Shown piece after piece: positions 1-8,057 of a stretch of DNA of 64,000 nt; the stretch's first letter is position 1, and each line of letters begins with the position of its first letter. The notes beneath the pieces are model-generated. The model worked only from the letters and a program-made list of their open reading frames with translations. It did no database searches and was not told the DNA's origin. Source of the stretch: Acidobacteriota bacterium (GTDB lineage: Bacteria > Acidobacteriota > Polarisedimenticolia > JACPZX01); NCBI GenBank assembly GCA_016195325.1, contig JACPZX010000120.1, positions 1 to 64,000 of the forward strand, given 5' to 3'. The translations under genes were made by a program, and so were the position numbers.

Positions 1-194
1 CGGCGGCGCGGCAGATCATCGTCTACGTCGATCGCGTCGAGCCGGGGAAGCCCCTGGCCTTCTCGTTCCACCTCAAGGCGACGATGGTGGTGAAGGCGGT
101 GAACGGCGAGTCGGCCGTCTACCCGTACTACAACCCCGAGAAGCGCGACGCGTCGAAGCCGGTGGTCTTCAGGACCGCGAAGGCCGGGCGGTGA
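1..194 (+). CDS. Alpha-2-macroglobulin-family protein, C-terminal end (5' truncated)
   Basis: Only the last 63 codons are inside the window; the reading frame begins at base 3 and ends with TGA at 192-194. The visible part reads as a beta-rich tail with 'IVYVDRVEPGKPLAF' and the 'YPYYNPEKR' block, which resembles the end of the receptor-binding domain of bacterial alpha-2-macroglobulin-like proteins ('YDYYNPE'). Such proteins are periplasmic or envelope-anchored protease traps. The family call rests on this short tail only, so it is moderate. The gene is separated from the following tRNA by about 87 bases with no obvious gene. Confidence 0.55.
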   Translation, partial: AARQIIVYVDRVEPGKPLAFSFHLKATMVVKAVNGESAVYPYYNPEKRDASKPVVFRTAKAGR

Positions 195-281
195 CGTGAA
201 GCGCCGGGCGCCGGGGAATGGACGGCGGGGCGGGGAGCCGCTATCCTCCCCCGCCTTTGAGATTCCCTGGGCCGACCGCGC

Positions 282-373
282 GGAGAGGTGGTGGAGTGGC
301 CGATCACAACCGCCTGCTAAGCGGTTGCACGGGTAAAACTGTGCCGAGGGTTCGAATCCCTCCCTCTCCGCCA
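282..373 (+). tRNA. tRNA-Ser (anticodon GCU), CCA encoded
   Basis: The acceptor stem GGAGAGG (282-288) pairs with CCTCTCC (363-369), followed by discriminator G370 and an encoded CCA (371-373). The anticodon loop CTGCTAA carries GCT at 316-318 between arms ACCGC and GCGGT. A long variable arm follows, as expected for class II serine tRNAs. The T arm is GAGGG-TTCGAAT-CCCTC (346-362). It decodes AGC/AGU. The next gene starts only 8 bases after the CCA, so tRNA and glycosyltransferase may share a transcript. Confidence 0.96.
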
Positions 374-381
374 CGCCGCCA

Positions 382-1599
382 GTGAGGGTCCTCTTCTCGG
401 CCTTCTCGGCCTACTCCCCCTACGGCAGCGAATCGCTCGTCGGGTACAACTACGCGCGCGTCCTCGCGCGCCGCCACGAGCTGACGGTCATCACGTGCAA
501 GCCGACCGATCTCTCCACGGAGATACCGGGCGTGAGGGCGGTCCACACGATCGATCTCGGGGGGCGCGACTTCAACGAGGTCTCGCGGGCCTCGCTGCTC
601 TCCTTCGAGATGCGCCAGTGGGGGCCGGCGTCCCGCGCGCGCCGGGCGGGCGTCGACCTCATCCACCGCGTCAACCCGTGCAGCCTGGCCGACCCGACTT
701 TCCTTGCCTTCATGAACCGGCCGCTGGCGATAGGGCCGGTCCTCACCAACGACGATCCTCCGGTCTCGTTCCGCGAGATCACCGATCGGGAGATCTCGCG
801 CTACAAGGCCGACACGGCCTGGTTCCGGAGGCTCAGGCCGCACGCGCGGCTCTCGAGCGTGATGTTCGGCGCGATGCTTCATTCCTGGACGCATCTCAAG
901 AAGGCGACGCGCATCCTCGTCGGGAGCGAGGCCACGCTCCAGAAGATCCCGGCGCGGTTCCGCGGTCGCTGCGAGCCGATCGTGTACGCGGGCGTCGAGC
1001 ACGAGGTCTTCACCCCGGGGCCGCCGATCGCGCGGGGCGGCGCCGGCGGGCCGGTGAAGCTCCTGACGGTCGGGCGCCTCATGCCCTACAAGGGGATCGA
1101 GCTGCTCCTGCGCATGTGCGGCCGCCTCCGGGCGCGCTGCGACTTCACCCTCACGATCGTCGGCCGCGGCTCACCGTGGTACACCGGCTTTCTGGAGAGC
1201 GTGGCCGATCGGGAATCGATCGGAGATCGCGTCCGCTTCCTCGCCCCGATTCCACGCGCGGAGCTGATCGAGATGTACCGCTCCCACGACGTCTTCTGCT
1301 TCCCGTCGCTCGCCGACACGTACGGGATCGCGCTCGTCGAGGCGATGTCGTGCGGCCTGCCCGTCGTCGTCAGCGACTGCGGCGGACCCGCGGAGATCGC
1401 GGGCCTCGCGGGGGCGAGGATCCCCGTCGTCTCGCCGGAGCAGTACATCGCCGAGGGGGCCGAGATCCTCGGCGGGATCCTCGAGAGCCCCGCGAGGCTG
1501 GCGGAGATGGGGCGCGCCTCGAGGGCGCGCGTCCTCGAGCGCCACGACTGGGGGAAGATCGGCGCGCGGATCGAGGAGATCTACTCCGGACTCGCGTGA
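382..1599 (+). CDS. Glycosyltransferase, GT4 family
   Basis: A 405-residue GT-B enzyme, likely transferring a sugar from a nucleotide donor in polysaccharide or glycolipid synthesis on the cytoplasmic side. The N-terminal Rossmann half begins 'LFSAFSAYSPYGSESLVGYN'; the donor half (from about residue 225) begins with 'VGRLMPYKGIELLL' and contains 'DTYGIALVEAMSCGLPVV' near residues 311-328. In the usual E-x7-E motif the first acid is Asp here (D-x7-E). The start is GTG at 382, directly after the tRNA; no ATG lies near. Acceptor and product cannot be told from sequence. A Nudix gene follows 14 bases downstream on the same strand. Confidence 0.85.
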   Translation: MRVLFSAFSAYSPYGSESLVGYNYARVLARRHELTVITCKPTDLSTEIPGVRAVHTIDLGGRDFNEVSRASLLSFEMRQWGPASRARRAGVDLIHRVNPCSLADPTFLAFMNRPLAIGPVLTNDDPPVSFREITDREISRYKADTAWFRRLRPHARLSSVMFGAMLHSWTHLKKATRILVGSEATLQKIPARFRGRCEPIVYAGVEHEVFTPGPPIARGGAGGPVKLLTVGRLMPYKGIELLLRMCGRLRARCDFTLTIVGRGSPWYTGFLESVADRESIGDRVRFLAPIPRAELIEMYRSHDVFCFPSLADTYGIALVEAMSCGLPVVVSDCGGPAEIAGLAGARIPVVSPEQYIAEGAEILGGILESPARLAEMGRASRARVLERHDWGKIGARIEEIYSGLA

Positions 1600-1613
1600 G
1601 GTAGAGTGGCCCG

Positions 1614-2024
1614 ATGCCCGTTCCGGACCGTCAGCCCCGCCTCGCCGCCGACTGCATCATCCAGATCGACGGAGACCCCGCGCGCATCGTCCTGGTCCGC
1701 CGCAGGAATCCGCCGCACGGGTGGGCGATCCCCGGGGGGTTCGTGGACTACGGCGAGTCGGTCGAGGCGGCCGCGGTCCGCGAGATGAAGGAGGAGACGG
1801 GGCTCGACGTCACGCTCACCCGCCAGCTCCACATCTACTCGGATCCGGCGCGCGATCCGCGGGGGCACACGGTGACGGTCGTCTTCGTGGGGACCGCGCG
1901 CGGCGCGCCGGCCGGAGGGGACGACGCGCTGGAGGCGCGCGTCTTCACGCGGAGCACGCTCCCGGCGGATCTCGTCTTCGATCACCCGCAGGTCCTCGAG
2001 GACTACTTCACCGCGCGTTACTGA
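1614..2024 (+). CDS. Nudix hydrolase
   Basis: A 136-residue single-domain pyrophosphohydrolase. The full Nudix box G-x5-E-x7-REU-xEE-x-GU is present at residues 42-64 (GG FVDYGE ... REMKEETGL), which provides the Mg-binding glutamates that cleave nucleoside-diphosphate-X substrates. Preceding '[15 protein letters not shown]' is typical of the ADP-ribose pyrophosphatase / MutT-like branch. ATG start at 1614 follows the glycosyltransferase by 14 bases, so co-transcription is likely. The substrate (ADP-ribose, oxidised nucleotide or a nucleotide sugar) is not determined. It ends immediately next to the convergent efp gene. Confidence 0.9.
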   Translation: MPVPDRQPRLAADCIIQIDGDPARIVLVRRRNPPHGWAIPGGFVDYGESVEAAAVREMKEETGLDVTLTRQLHIYSDPARDPRGHTVTVVFVGTARGAPAGGDDALEARVFTRSTLPADLVFDHPQVLEDYFTARY

Positions 2025-2579
2025 TCAGACCTTCTCGAGGTACTCCCCGCTCTCGGTCGAGACGCGGATGACCGTCCCCTCCTTGATGAACGGCGGGACG
2101 TTGACGATGAGCCCCGTCTCGGTCTTCGCGGGCTTCTTCGACTGCGACGCCGTGGCTCCCCTCAGTTCCGGCTCCGTCTCGATGATCTTGAGCTCCACCG
2201 TGATCGGCAGCTCGACGCTGACCGCCCTCCCGTCGATGAAGTCGATCTTGAGCTTGATGTTCGGCGTGAGGTAGTCGACCCCGTCGCCGAGGAACTCCTT
2301 CGTCAGGTGGACCTGCTCGTAGGTCGCCGTGTTCATGAAGTGGTAGTCCCCGCCGTCCTCGTAGAGGAACTCCATCTCGGCCTCGTCGCAGTGGACCTTG
2401 TCGACGTCGTCCTCCGAGCGGAACCGGTGCTCGACGATCGACTCGGACATGAGATCCTTCATCTTGGCCTGGACCATGCCGCGCCAGTTCCCCGGCGTGA
2501 GGTGATGGGTCGCGACGATCCGGTAGAGGCGCGCCTCGACCTTGACGACCATTCCCTTCTTGAGCTGAGTTGCTTTCAC
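2025..2579 (-). CDS. efp: Translation elongation factor P
   Basis: 184 residues, the normal EF-P length, with KOW-like domain I, the OB domain and a C-terminal OB domain ending 'TESGEYLEKV'; 'VELPITVELKIIETEPELRG' and 'GLIVNVPPFIKEGTVIRV' are typical. EF-P binds stalled ribosomes and relieves polyproline arrest. The domain I tip reads 'HLTPGNWRGMVQAKM', so the residue aligned with E. coli Lys34 is Asn31 and the next is Trp32. Known Lys modification systems (EpmA, DHS-like) or EarP rhamnosylation of Arg could not act on that residue. GTG start at 2579. It lies 69 bases downstream of dsbD on the same strand. Confidence 0.93.
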   Translation of the reverse strand: MKATQLKKGMVVKVEARLYRIVATHHLTPGNWRGMVQAKMKDLMSESIVEHRFRSEDDVDKVHCDEAEMEFLYEDGGDYHFMNTATYEQVHLTKEFLGDGVDYLTPNIKLKIDFIDGRAVSVELPITVELKIIETEPELRGATASQSKKPAKTETGLIVNVPPFIKEGTVIRVSTESGEYLEKV

Positions 2580-2648
2580 TGTGTCGATCTCCCCTGCCCC
2601 CGGTACGGGGGCGCGCGTGTGGTTGTCGGTCGGCGGGCCGGGAGATCG

Positions 2649-4496
2649 TCAGCCGCCGGGCACCTGCCGGAGGCGCGCCAGGAAGTCCGCAGGCTCGACG
2701 AACCCGGTGACCCTGAGATCCTTCCGCTCCTCGCCGGACCGATCCAGGAGGACGACCCACGGGAGCCCGAGGATGCCGAAGCGCTTCTTGATCTCTTCGA
2801 CGGCGGGGTCGGCGTACGACGTGAGATCGGCCCGCATCGCGACGAACCGCGCCGCCTCGTCGCGGACGTGAGGGTCGGTGAAGGTGTAGCGCTCCAGCTC
2901 CTTGCACGCGATGCACCACTCGGCGGAGAAATCGATCAGGACGGGGCGCCCCGCCGCGGCCGCCTGCGCGAGCCCCGCCGCGTCGAGGGGCCGGAACTCG
3001 ATCCCCGCTTTCGCGGGCCCTCCCGGCATGAGCGTCCACGCGCCGACCGCGACCGCGAGGGCGGCCGTCGCGTAACGGACGCCGCGGAAGGCGGCCGTCT
3101 TCACCGCGCTCCGCTCGAGAAAGCCGAGGAATATCCCGGACCCGATGACGAGCGCGCCGAGGCCGACGCGCGCCGCCGTCTCGGGGAGGACCGGGCGCAG
3201 GAAGTAGATCGCCATGCCGACGAGCACGCAGCCGAAGAGGCTTCGCACCCAGATCATCCAAGCCCCCGCGCGGGGCATCGTCGAGAGGGCGCCGCTGAAC
3301 ATCGCGAGGACCAGGAAGGGAACGCCGAGCCCGAGCGCGAGGACGAAGAACATGACGAACCCGAGGGCCGGGCTTCCCTGCTGGCCGACGTAGGCGAGGA
3401 GGCCGAAGACGAACGGGCCGATGCACGGCGCGGCCACGAGGCCGACGGTGAGCCCCATGAAGAGCGCGCCGAACGCCCCCTGCCGCGAGCTGATCCTGTT
3501 CACGATGAATCCGGGCAGCGCGATCTCGAAGAAGCCGAACATGCTGAGCGCGAGCGCGACCAGCACGGCGGCGACGAAGCCGAGGACCCAGGGGCTCTGG
3601 AGCGCCGATCCGAGGAGCCCGCCGGTTGCGGCGGCCACGGCTCCGAGGGTCGAGTAGGTGACGGCCATGCCGAGCACGTAGAGGCTCGCGAGGAGGAGCC
3701 GTCGCGGCGCGCGTCCCGCCGCCTGCCCCCCGAAGTACGAGATCGTGATCGGGATGAGGGGGTAAACGCACGGCGTCAGGTTCAGCGCGAGGCCGCCGAG
3801 AAAGATGAGCGGGAACGCGAGGAGCAGGCCGTGACGGGCGACCATCGCCGCCACGTCGCCCCCCCCGCCGTCTCCCGCAGGGGCGGAGGCGCCTCCTGCC
3901 GCGACGAACGCCACGCGGGAGAAGATCTCGCGGTCCACCAGGGCGACCGCGTCGCCGGGTGAGGCGATGACGACGGGGACGTCGAGCGACACCTTCCCGG
4001 GGGCGAGGCACGACTCGTCGTTGCAGGCCTGGGCGGAGAAGGTCGCCCGCAGCGTGACCGGTCCGGGGGCGATCGACGCGGCGGCGGCGACGTCGAGGCC
4101 GACGACGATCTCCCCCTCGTAGACGCGGAGAGTCTTCCCCTCGGTGAAGGCGAAGGCCTTCTCCACGTGGGCGGGGTACACGGGCTCGTGATAGGTGAAC
4201 CCCTCCGCCGGGGCGATCGCGAGGAGGCTCGGGATGAGGTAGTCGAGGGTCGGGTTGTGGGCGTTGATGTGCCACCCCGGAGCGATCGTCACGACCGCGG
4301 CGATCTGGAACGACGTGCCGGGGTGCACGCGGTCGACCGAGACCGCCGCGCGGGCGGTCAGCACCTTCGCGGTGGAGAAGGCCTGCGCGGAGGCGGGGGC
4401 GACGACGGCGAGAAGGACGAGCGCGGCCGCCCCCGCGAGCGCGGAAAGCCGGTCCGCACGCCTCGATCCCGTCATTGTCGTTCCGCGTCGCGCCAT
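2649..4496 (-). CDS. dsbD: Thiol:disulfide interchange protein DsbD
   Basis: 615 residues from the ATG at 4496 (an ATG 7 codons later at 4475 is also possible). An N-terminal signal peptide is followed by a periplasmic DsbD-alpha-like domain with the cysteine pair 'CNDESC' (about 158-163), a multi-helix membrane domain with paired cysteines in 'LNLTPCVYPLIP' and 'AAPCIGPFVFG', and a C-terminal thioredoxin domain with 'SAEWCIACKELE' (CxxC near 524-527). It carries electrons from cytoplasmic thioredoxin across the membrane to periplasmic acceptors. All three redox pairs are intact. The frame stays open far upstream over the CRTAC gene, but that is antisense shadow. Confidence 0.93.
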   Translation of the reverse strand: MARRGTTMTGSRRADRLSALAGAAALVLLAVVAPASAQAFSTAKVLTARAAVSVDRVHPGTSFQIAAVVTIAPGWHINAHNPTLDYLIPSLLAIAPAEGFTYHEPVYPAHVEKAFAFTEGKTLRVYEGEIVVGLDVAAAASIAPGPVTLRATFSAQACNDESCLAPGKVSLDVPVVIASPGDAVALVDREIFSRVAFVAAGGASAPAGDGGGGDVAAMVARHGLLLAFPLIFLGGLALNLTPCVYPLIPITISYFGGQAAGRAPRRLLLASLYVLGMAVTYSTLGAVAAATGGLLGSALQSPWVLGFVAAVLVALALSMFGFFEIALPGFIVNRISSRQGAFGALFMGLTVGLVAAPCIGPFVFGLLAYVGQQGSPALGFVMFFVLALGLGVPFLVLAMFSGALSTMPRAGAWMIWVRSLFGCVLVGMAIYFLRPVLPETAARVGLGALVIGSGIFLGFLERSAVKTAAFRGVRYATAALAVAVGAWTLMPGGPAKAGIEFRPLDAAGLAQAAAAGRPVLIDFSAEWCIACKELERYTFTDPHVRDEAARFVAMRADLTSYADPAVEEIKKRFGILGLPWVVLLDRSGEERKDLRVTGFVEPADFLARLRQVPGG

Positions 4497-4610
4497 TGAG
4501 AGTCCGATAGGGGGGTGTCGACCGGAAATCGTCGCCGGCCGGGGAGGCTCGAATCCTAGCATACCGGTTCCTGGGCCGGTTCCTTGAGGTTTGCGCGGGG
4601 TCCCCGTAAG

Positions 4611-6305
4611 ATGCGCCCACCCATGCTCGCGCGACGGATCGGCCCGCGGATCGCATTCCTCGCCGCGGCAGCCCCCCTCGTCCTCGGCGCCGCGGCCGGC
4701 GCCCCGGCCCCCGCGATCACCTTCAAGGACATCGCCCGGGAGTCCGGGATCACCTTCGTCCACACGATGGCGAAGAGCGGCGTGAAGTACATGATCGAGA
4801 CGATGGGCGCCGGCGGGGGATTCATCGACTACGACCGGGACGGGGACCTCGACATCGTCCTCGTGAACGGCGCGCCGGTTCCCGGATACCAGGGGCCGAA
4901 GGACCTCTCGTCGGCGCTGTACCGCAACGACGGGGAGGGGCACTTCACCGACGTGACCGCGACGAGCGGCGCGGTGAACCGCGGCTACGGGATGGGGGTC
5001 TGCGCCGGGGATTACGACAACGACGGCTACCAGGACCTGTACTTTCCGAACTTCGGCCCCGACGTGCTGCTCCACAACGACGGCGACGGCCGCTTCAGCG
5101 AGGCGACGAAGCTCTCGGGGACGGGGAGCCCGGCGTGGGGATCCTCGTGCGCCTTCTTCGACGCCGACGGCGACGGCGACCTCGATCTGTTCGTGACCAA
5201 CTACGTCGATTTCAGCTTCGAGAACAACAAGTTCTGCGGCGACTACACGCACAACGTGCGGACGTACTGCCACCCGAACGTCTACAACTCGCAGCCCGAC
5301 GTCCTCTACCGCAACGAGGGGGACGGCACCTTCACGGATGCGTCGCGCGAGATGGGGATCAAGGACACCTACGGCAACGGCCTCGGCGTCGTGGTGGCGG
5401 ACTACGACAACGACGGCGACCCCGACGTCTACGTCGCCAACGACAAGACGCCCAACACGCTCTGGCGCAACGACGGGACCGGGCATTTCACGGACGTCTC
5501 GCTCCTCGCGGGCGTGGGGTACGGGCTCGAGGGGGCCCCTCACGCGGGGATGGGGACTGACTTCGGGGACATCGACGGGGACGGCGATCTCGACCTGATC
5601 GTCACGAACCTCGACTTCGAGAACAACACCCTTTACCGGAACGAGGGGGGAGGGATCTTCTCCGACGCCTCGTTCCCGTCGGGGATCGGGGCGGTGAGCC
5701 TCTCGTTCGTCGGCTTCGGGTCGCGCTTCGTCGACTACGACAACGACAGCCTCCCCGATCTCGTGATCGCCAACGGCCACATCCTGGACAACGCCCCCTA
5801 CTTCAACGACTCGACCACGTACGCCGAGCGGAACTTCGTGCACCACAACCTCGGCGGCGGAAAGTTCGAGGAGGTGGGGCTTCGCCTGGGCCCCGACATG
5901 GCGATCCCGAACGTCGGGCGCGGCCTCGCGTCGGGGGACATTGATCTCGACGGCGACGTGGATCTCCTCGTGACGGTCTGCGGCGGGCGGCCGCGACTCT
6001 TCCGCAACGACGGGGGGAACGCGAAGAGGTCCCTTCTCGTGCGGCTGGCGGGGACCGTCTCGAACCGCGACGCCCTCGGGGCGCGCGTGACGGTGACGGC
6101 GGGAGGGAGGACGCAGATCGACGAAGTCCGGAGCGGCGCCTCGTACCAGTCGCAGAGCGACACGCGGCTCGAGTTCGGCCTGGGGGAGGGGGCCGAGGCC
6201 GAGAAGCTCGAGATCCGCTGGCCGGACGGCCGCGTCGATCGCTTCGAGCACGTCGCCGCCGGCCGCGTGACGCTCATCGAGGGGGAATCGGAGCTGCAAA
6301 GGTGA
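4611..6305 (+). CDS. CRTAC1 / ASPIC-UnbV family secreted FG-GAP (VCBS) repeat protein
   Basis: 564 residues from the ATG at 4611; an in-frame TTG at 4584 is less likely. A signal peptide is followed by repeated calcium-binding FG-GAP/VCBS loops of the type 'DYDRDGDLDIVLVNG', 'DADGDGDLDLFVTNY' and 'DIDGDGDLDLIVTNL', predicted to form a beta-propeller. The C-terminal ASPIC/UnbV domain (about 465-560) contains 'GARVTVTAGGRTQIDEVRSG' and 'IRWPDGRVDRFE'. These proteins are extracellular or periplasmic and of unknown biochemical role; they are often paired with TPR proteins, as here, where the next gene overlaps by 4 bp (GTGA). Confidence 0.92.
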   Translation: MRPPMLARRIGPRIAFLAAAAPLVLGAAAGAPAPAITFKDIARESGITFVHTMAKSGVKYMIETMGAGGGFIDYDRDGDLDIVLVNGAPVPGYQGPKDLSSALYRNDGEGHFTDVTATSGAVNRGYGMGVCAGDYDNDGYQDLYFPNFGPDVLLHNDGDGRFSEATKLSGTGSPAWGSSCAFFDADGDGDLDLFVTNYVDFSFENNKFCGDYTHNVRTYCHPNVYNSQPDVLYRNEGDGTFTDASREMGIKDTYGNGLGVVVADYDNDGDPDVYVANDKTPNTLWRNDGTGHFTDVSLLAGVGYGLEGAPHAGMGTDFGDIDGDGDLDLIVTNLDFENNTLYRNEGGGIFSDASFPSGIGAVSLSFVGFGSRFVDYDNDSLPDLVIANGHILDNAPYFNDSTTYAERNFVHHNLGGGKFEEVGLRLGPDMAIPNVGRGLASGDIDLDGDVDLLVTVCGGRPRLFRNDGGNAKRSLLVRLAGTVSNRDALGARVTVTAGGRTQIDEVRSGASYQSQSDTRLEFGLGEGAEAEKLEIRWPDGRVDRFEHVAAGRVTLIEGESELQR

Positions 6306-7462
6306 TCCGCGCGCTCCCGGCGTTCCTCTTGGCGATCGCCTTTCCCGCGGCCGGCACCGCGGCGGCTCTCGCGCAGGGTGGGGCGCCGGACGCCTCGCGC
6401 CGCGTCGAGGCGGAGTACCGGTCGCTTCTCTCCCGGGGCGCGAAGGCGGTCTCATCGGAGGACTACGACACGGCCCGCGAGCTCCTCGAGCGCGCCGTGA
6501 AGCTCCGGCCCGACAGCGTTCCCGCGCACTATCAGCTCGGACGGGCGCTGACCGGGCTCAAGCGGCTCAAGCCCGGGGCGGAGCAGTTCGAGCTGGCCCT
6601 CAAGATCGAGCCGAAGCACCAGGGCGCCCTCCTCGGGCTCGCGTCGATCGACGAGGGGACGGGCGACTTCCCGGGGGCGGAGCGGCGCTACCGCGAGGCT
6701 CTCGCCCTCGGCCCCAACAAGGCGGCCTCCCGAGCGCTCGCCTCCCTTCTCGGCCGGCAGGGGAAAGGTGACGAGGCCTCGGCGATCCTCCAGAAGCTCC
6801 TCGCCGGCGATCCGACCGACTTCGACACTCTCTTCGAGCAGGCTCTCGCCCACGCGATCCAGGGGGACTGCGCCGCCGCGATCCCCGAGTTCCGCAGGGT
6901 CGTCGCGGCGCAGCCGGCGCGCGTGACGGCTCTCTTCCAGCTCGGGAACTGCCTCAGCCGGACGGGGCACGGCGACGAGGCGGCCGAGGTCCTCGCGCGA
7001 TTCCGGAAGGCCGCCGCCGACGAGAAGGCGAGGAAGGAGGCCGAGAAGAAGGTCCACTTCGCGCTCCTCGAGGCCGACTCCCTCGCCGAGGGGGGGAAGA
7101 CCGAGGCCGCGGCGGCGAAGGTGAGGGAGGCGCTCGCGGCCGATCCGGGCTCCGCCAGCGCGCACGGTTTTCTCGGAAGCCTCCTGATCGAGATGGGGAG
7201 GAACGGCGAGGCCCTCGCCGAGCTCAAGCGGGCCGCGGAGATCGATCCCGCGGACGGGATGGCGCTCGTCGAGGTCGGCCGCCTCCTCGCGCTCGGCGGG
7301 AGGGGGGAGGAGGCGATCCCGTACCTGAAGCGCGCCGCGGCGGCGGACACCAACGCCGCCGAGCCGCACAAGTTCCTCGCGATCCTCTACCAGCAGATGG
7401 GCCGGGCGGCGGAGGCGGAGCAGGAGAAGGCGATCTACCTCAAGCTCGCCCGCGTCCCCTGA
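6302..7462 (+). CDS. Secreted TPR-repeat protein paired with the CRTAC1-like protein
   Basis: 386 residues with an N-terminal signal peptide ('LPAFLLAIAFPAAGTAAALA') and tandem tetratricopeptide repeats covering most of the mature chain, for example 'VPAHYQLGRALTGLKRLKPG' and 'GMALVEVGRLLALGGRGEEA'. TPRs form helical scaffolds for protein binding. The GTG start at 6302 overlaps the stop of the CRTAC1-like gene, so the two are translationally coupled and probably work together in the periplasm. The 3' end overlaps the convergent cysteine-cluster gene by 23 bp. No enzymatic motif is visible. Confidence 0.85.
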   Translation: MIRALPAFLLAIAFPAAGTAAALAQGGAPDASRRVEAEYRSLLSRGAKAVSSEDYDTARELLERAVKLRPDSVPAHYQLGRALTGLKRLKPGAEQFELALKIEPKHQGALLGLASIDEGTGDFPGAERRYREALALGPNKAASRALASLLGRQGKGDEASAILQKLLAGDPTDFDTLFEQALAHAIQGDCAAAIPEFRRVVAAQPARVTALFQLGNCLSRTGHGDEAAEVLARFRKAAADEKARKEAEKKVHFALLEADSLAEGGKTEAAAAKVREALAADPGSASAHGFLGSLLIEMGRNGEALAELKRAAEIDPADGMALVEVGRLLALGGRGEEAIPYLKRAAAADTNAAEPHKFLAILYQQMGRAAEAEQEKAIYLKLARVP

Positions 7463-8057
7463 CCTTCCGCGGCGCGCGCGGAGGGGTCGTCGAGAGCAGC
7501 TTCGTGACGGGCTCGAAGAGCGCGAGGGGGGTCCGCGTGCCTCCGCGGATGGGGGAGCAGCAGTCGGGTTTCTTCGTGTACGAGCCGCGGCAGACGTCCA
7601 CCTTCCCTTTTTCGACGCAGACCGGGAAGAGGATGCAGTACGCCGGCTTGATGGCGTAGGGATGCCCCGCGACGCGCCCCGAGGCGACGTGCACGGCGCA
7701 GAGGCGGTCTTCCCTCAGGAAGACGCACCCCCCCGACGCGACGCGCGTGTCGACCGAGCGTCCGTCGACGAAGTCGGCATCGCGGCGCGCGCGCACCGTG
7801 AACCAGTCGTGTCCCTTCGCTCTGACCCCCGGCCTCGGCGATTCCCTCATCGCGGCGGCGACGGCCTCGCGGTGGGCGAGGATCGTGTCCCGTTCCGCGA
7901 GCGAGAGCGCGACCCCCCCTTTGCAGCACGTCGCGTCGCAGCGCTCGAGCGAGGCCCGTCCGTACGTCGGGCGCAGGACGCGCGACGCGACGGCCCGCAC
8001 GCGAAGGGCGAGGCGGGCGGCGATCTCCGAGGCGAGCCTGCGGGCGGCGTCGCTCAC
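7440..8057 (-). CDS. Cysteine-cluster protein (DUF3109 / YkgJ-like)
   Basis: 205 residues. The chain carries an ordered set of cysteines: 'RCDATCCKGGVALS', 'GGCVFLREDRLCAVH', 'KPAYCILFPVCVEKGK', 'CRGSYTKKPDCCSP'. This matches the general pattern of the YkgJ/DUF3109 family, thought to bind a metal or Fe-S cluster; the function of the family is unknown. GTG start at 8057 overlaps the stop of the upstream Lon-like protease gene by 4 bp (GTGA), so the pair form an operon. An older view calls such proteins zinc/iron-chelating. The C-terminal 25 residues are basic and probably disordered. Confidence 0.75.
   Translation of the reverse strand: MSDAARRLASEIAARLALRVRAVASRVLRPTYGRASLERCDATCCKGGVALSLAERDTILAHREAVAAAMRESPRPGVRAKGHDWFTVRARRDADFVDGRSVDTRVASGGCVFLREDRLCAVHVASGRVAGHPYAIKPAYCILFPVCVEKGKVDVCRGSYTKKPDCCSPIRGGTRTPLALFEPVTKLLSTTPPRAPRKVRGRGRA

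Noticed and set aside
2307-3962. Long plus-strand open frame over efp and dsbD
   Set aside because: Charged, low-complexity translation without any recognisable domain; EF-P and DsbD on the other strand account for the region.
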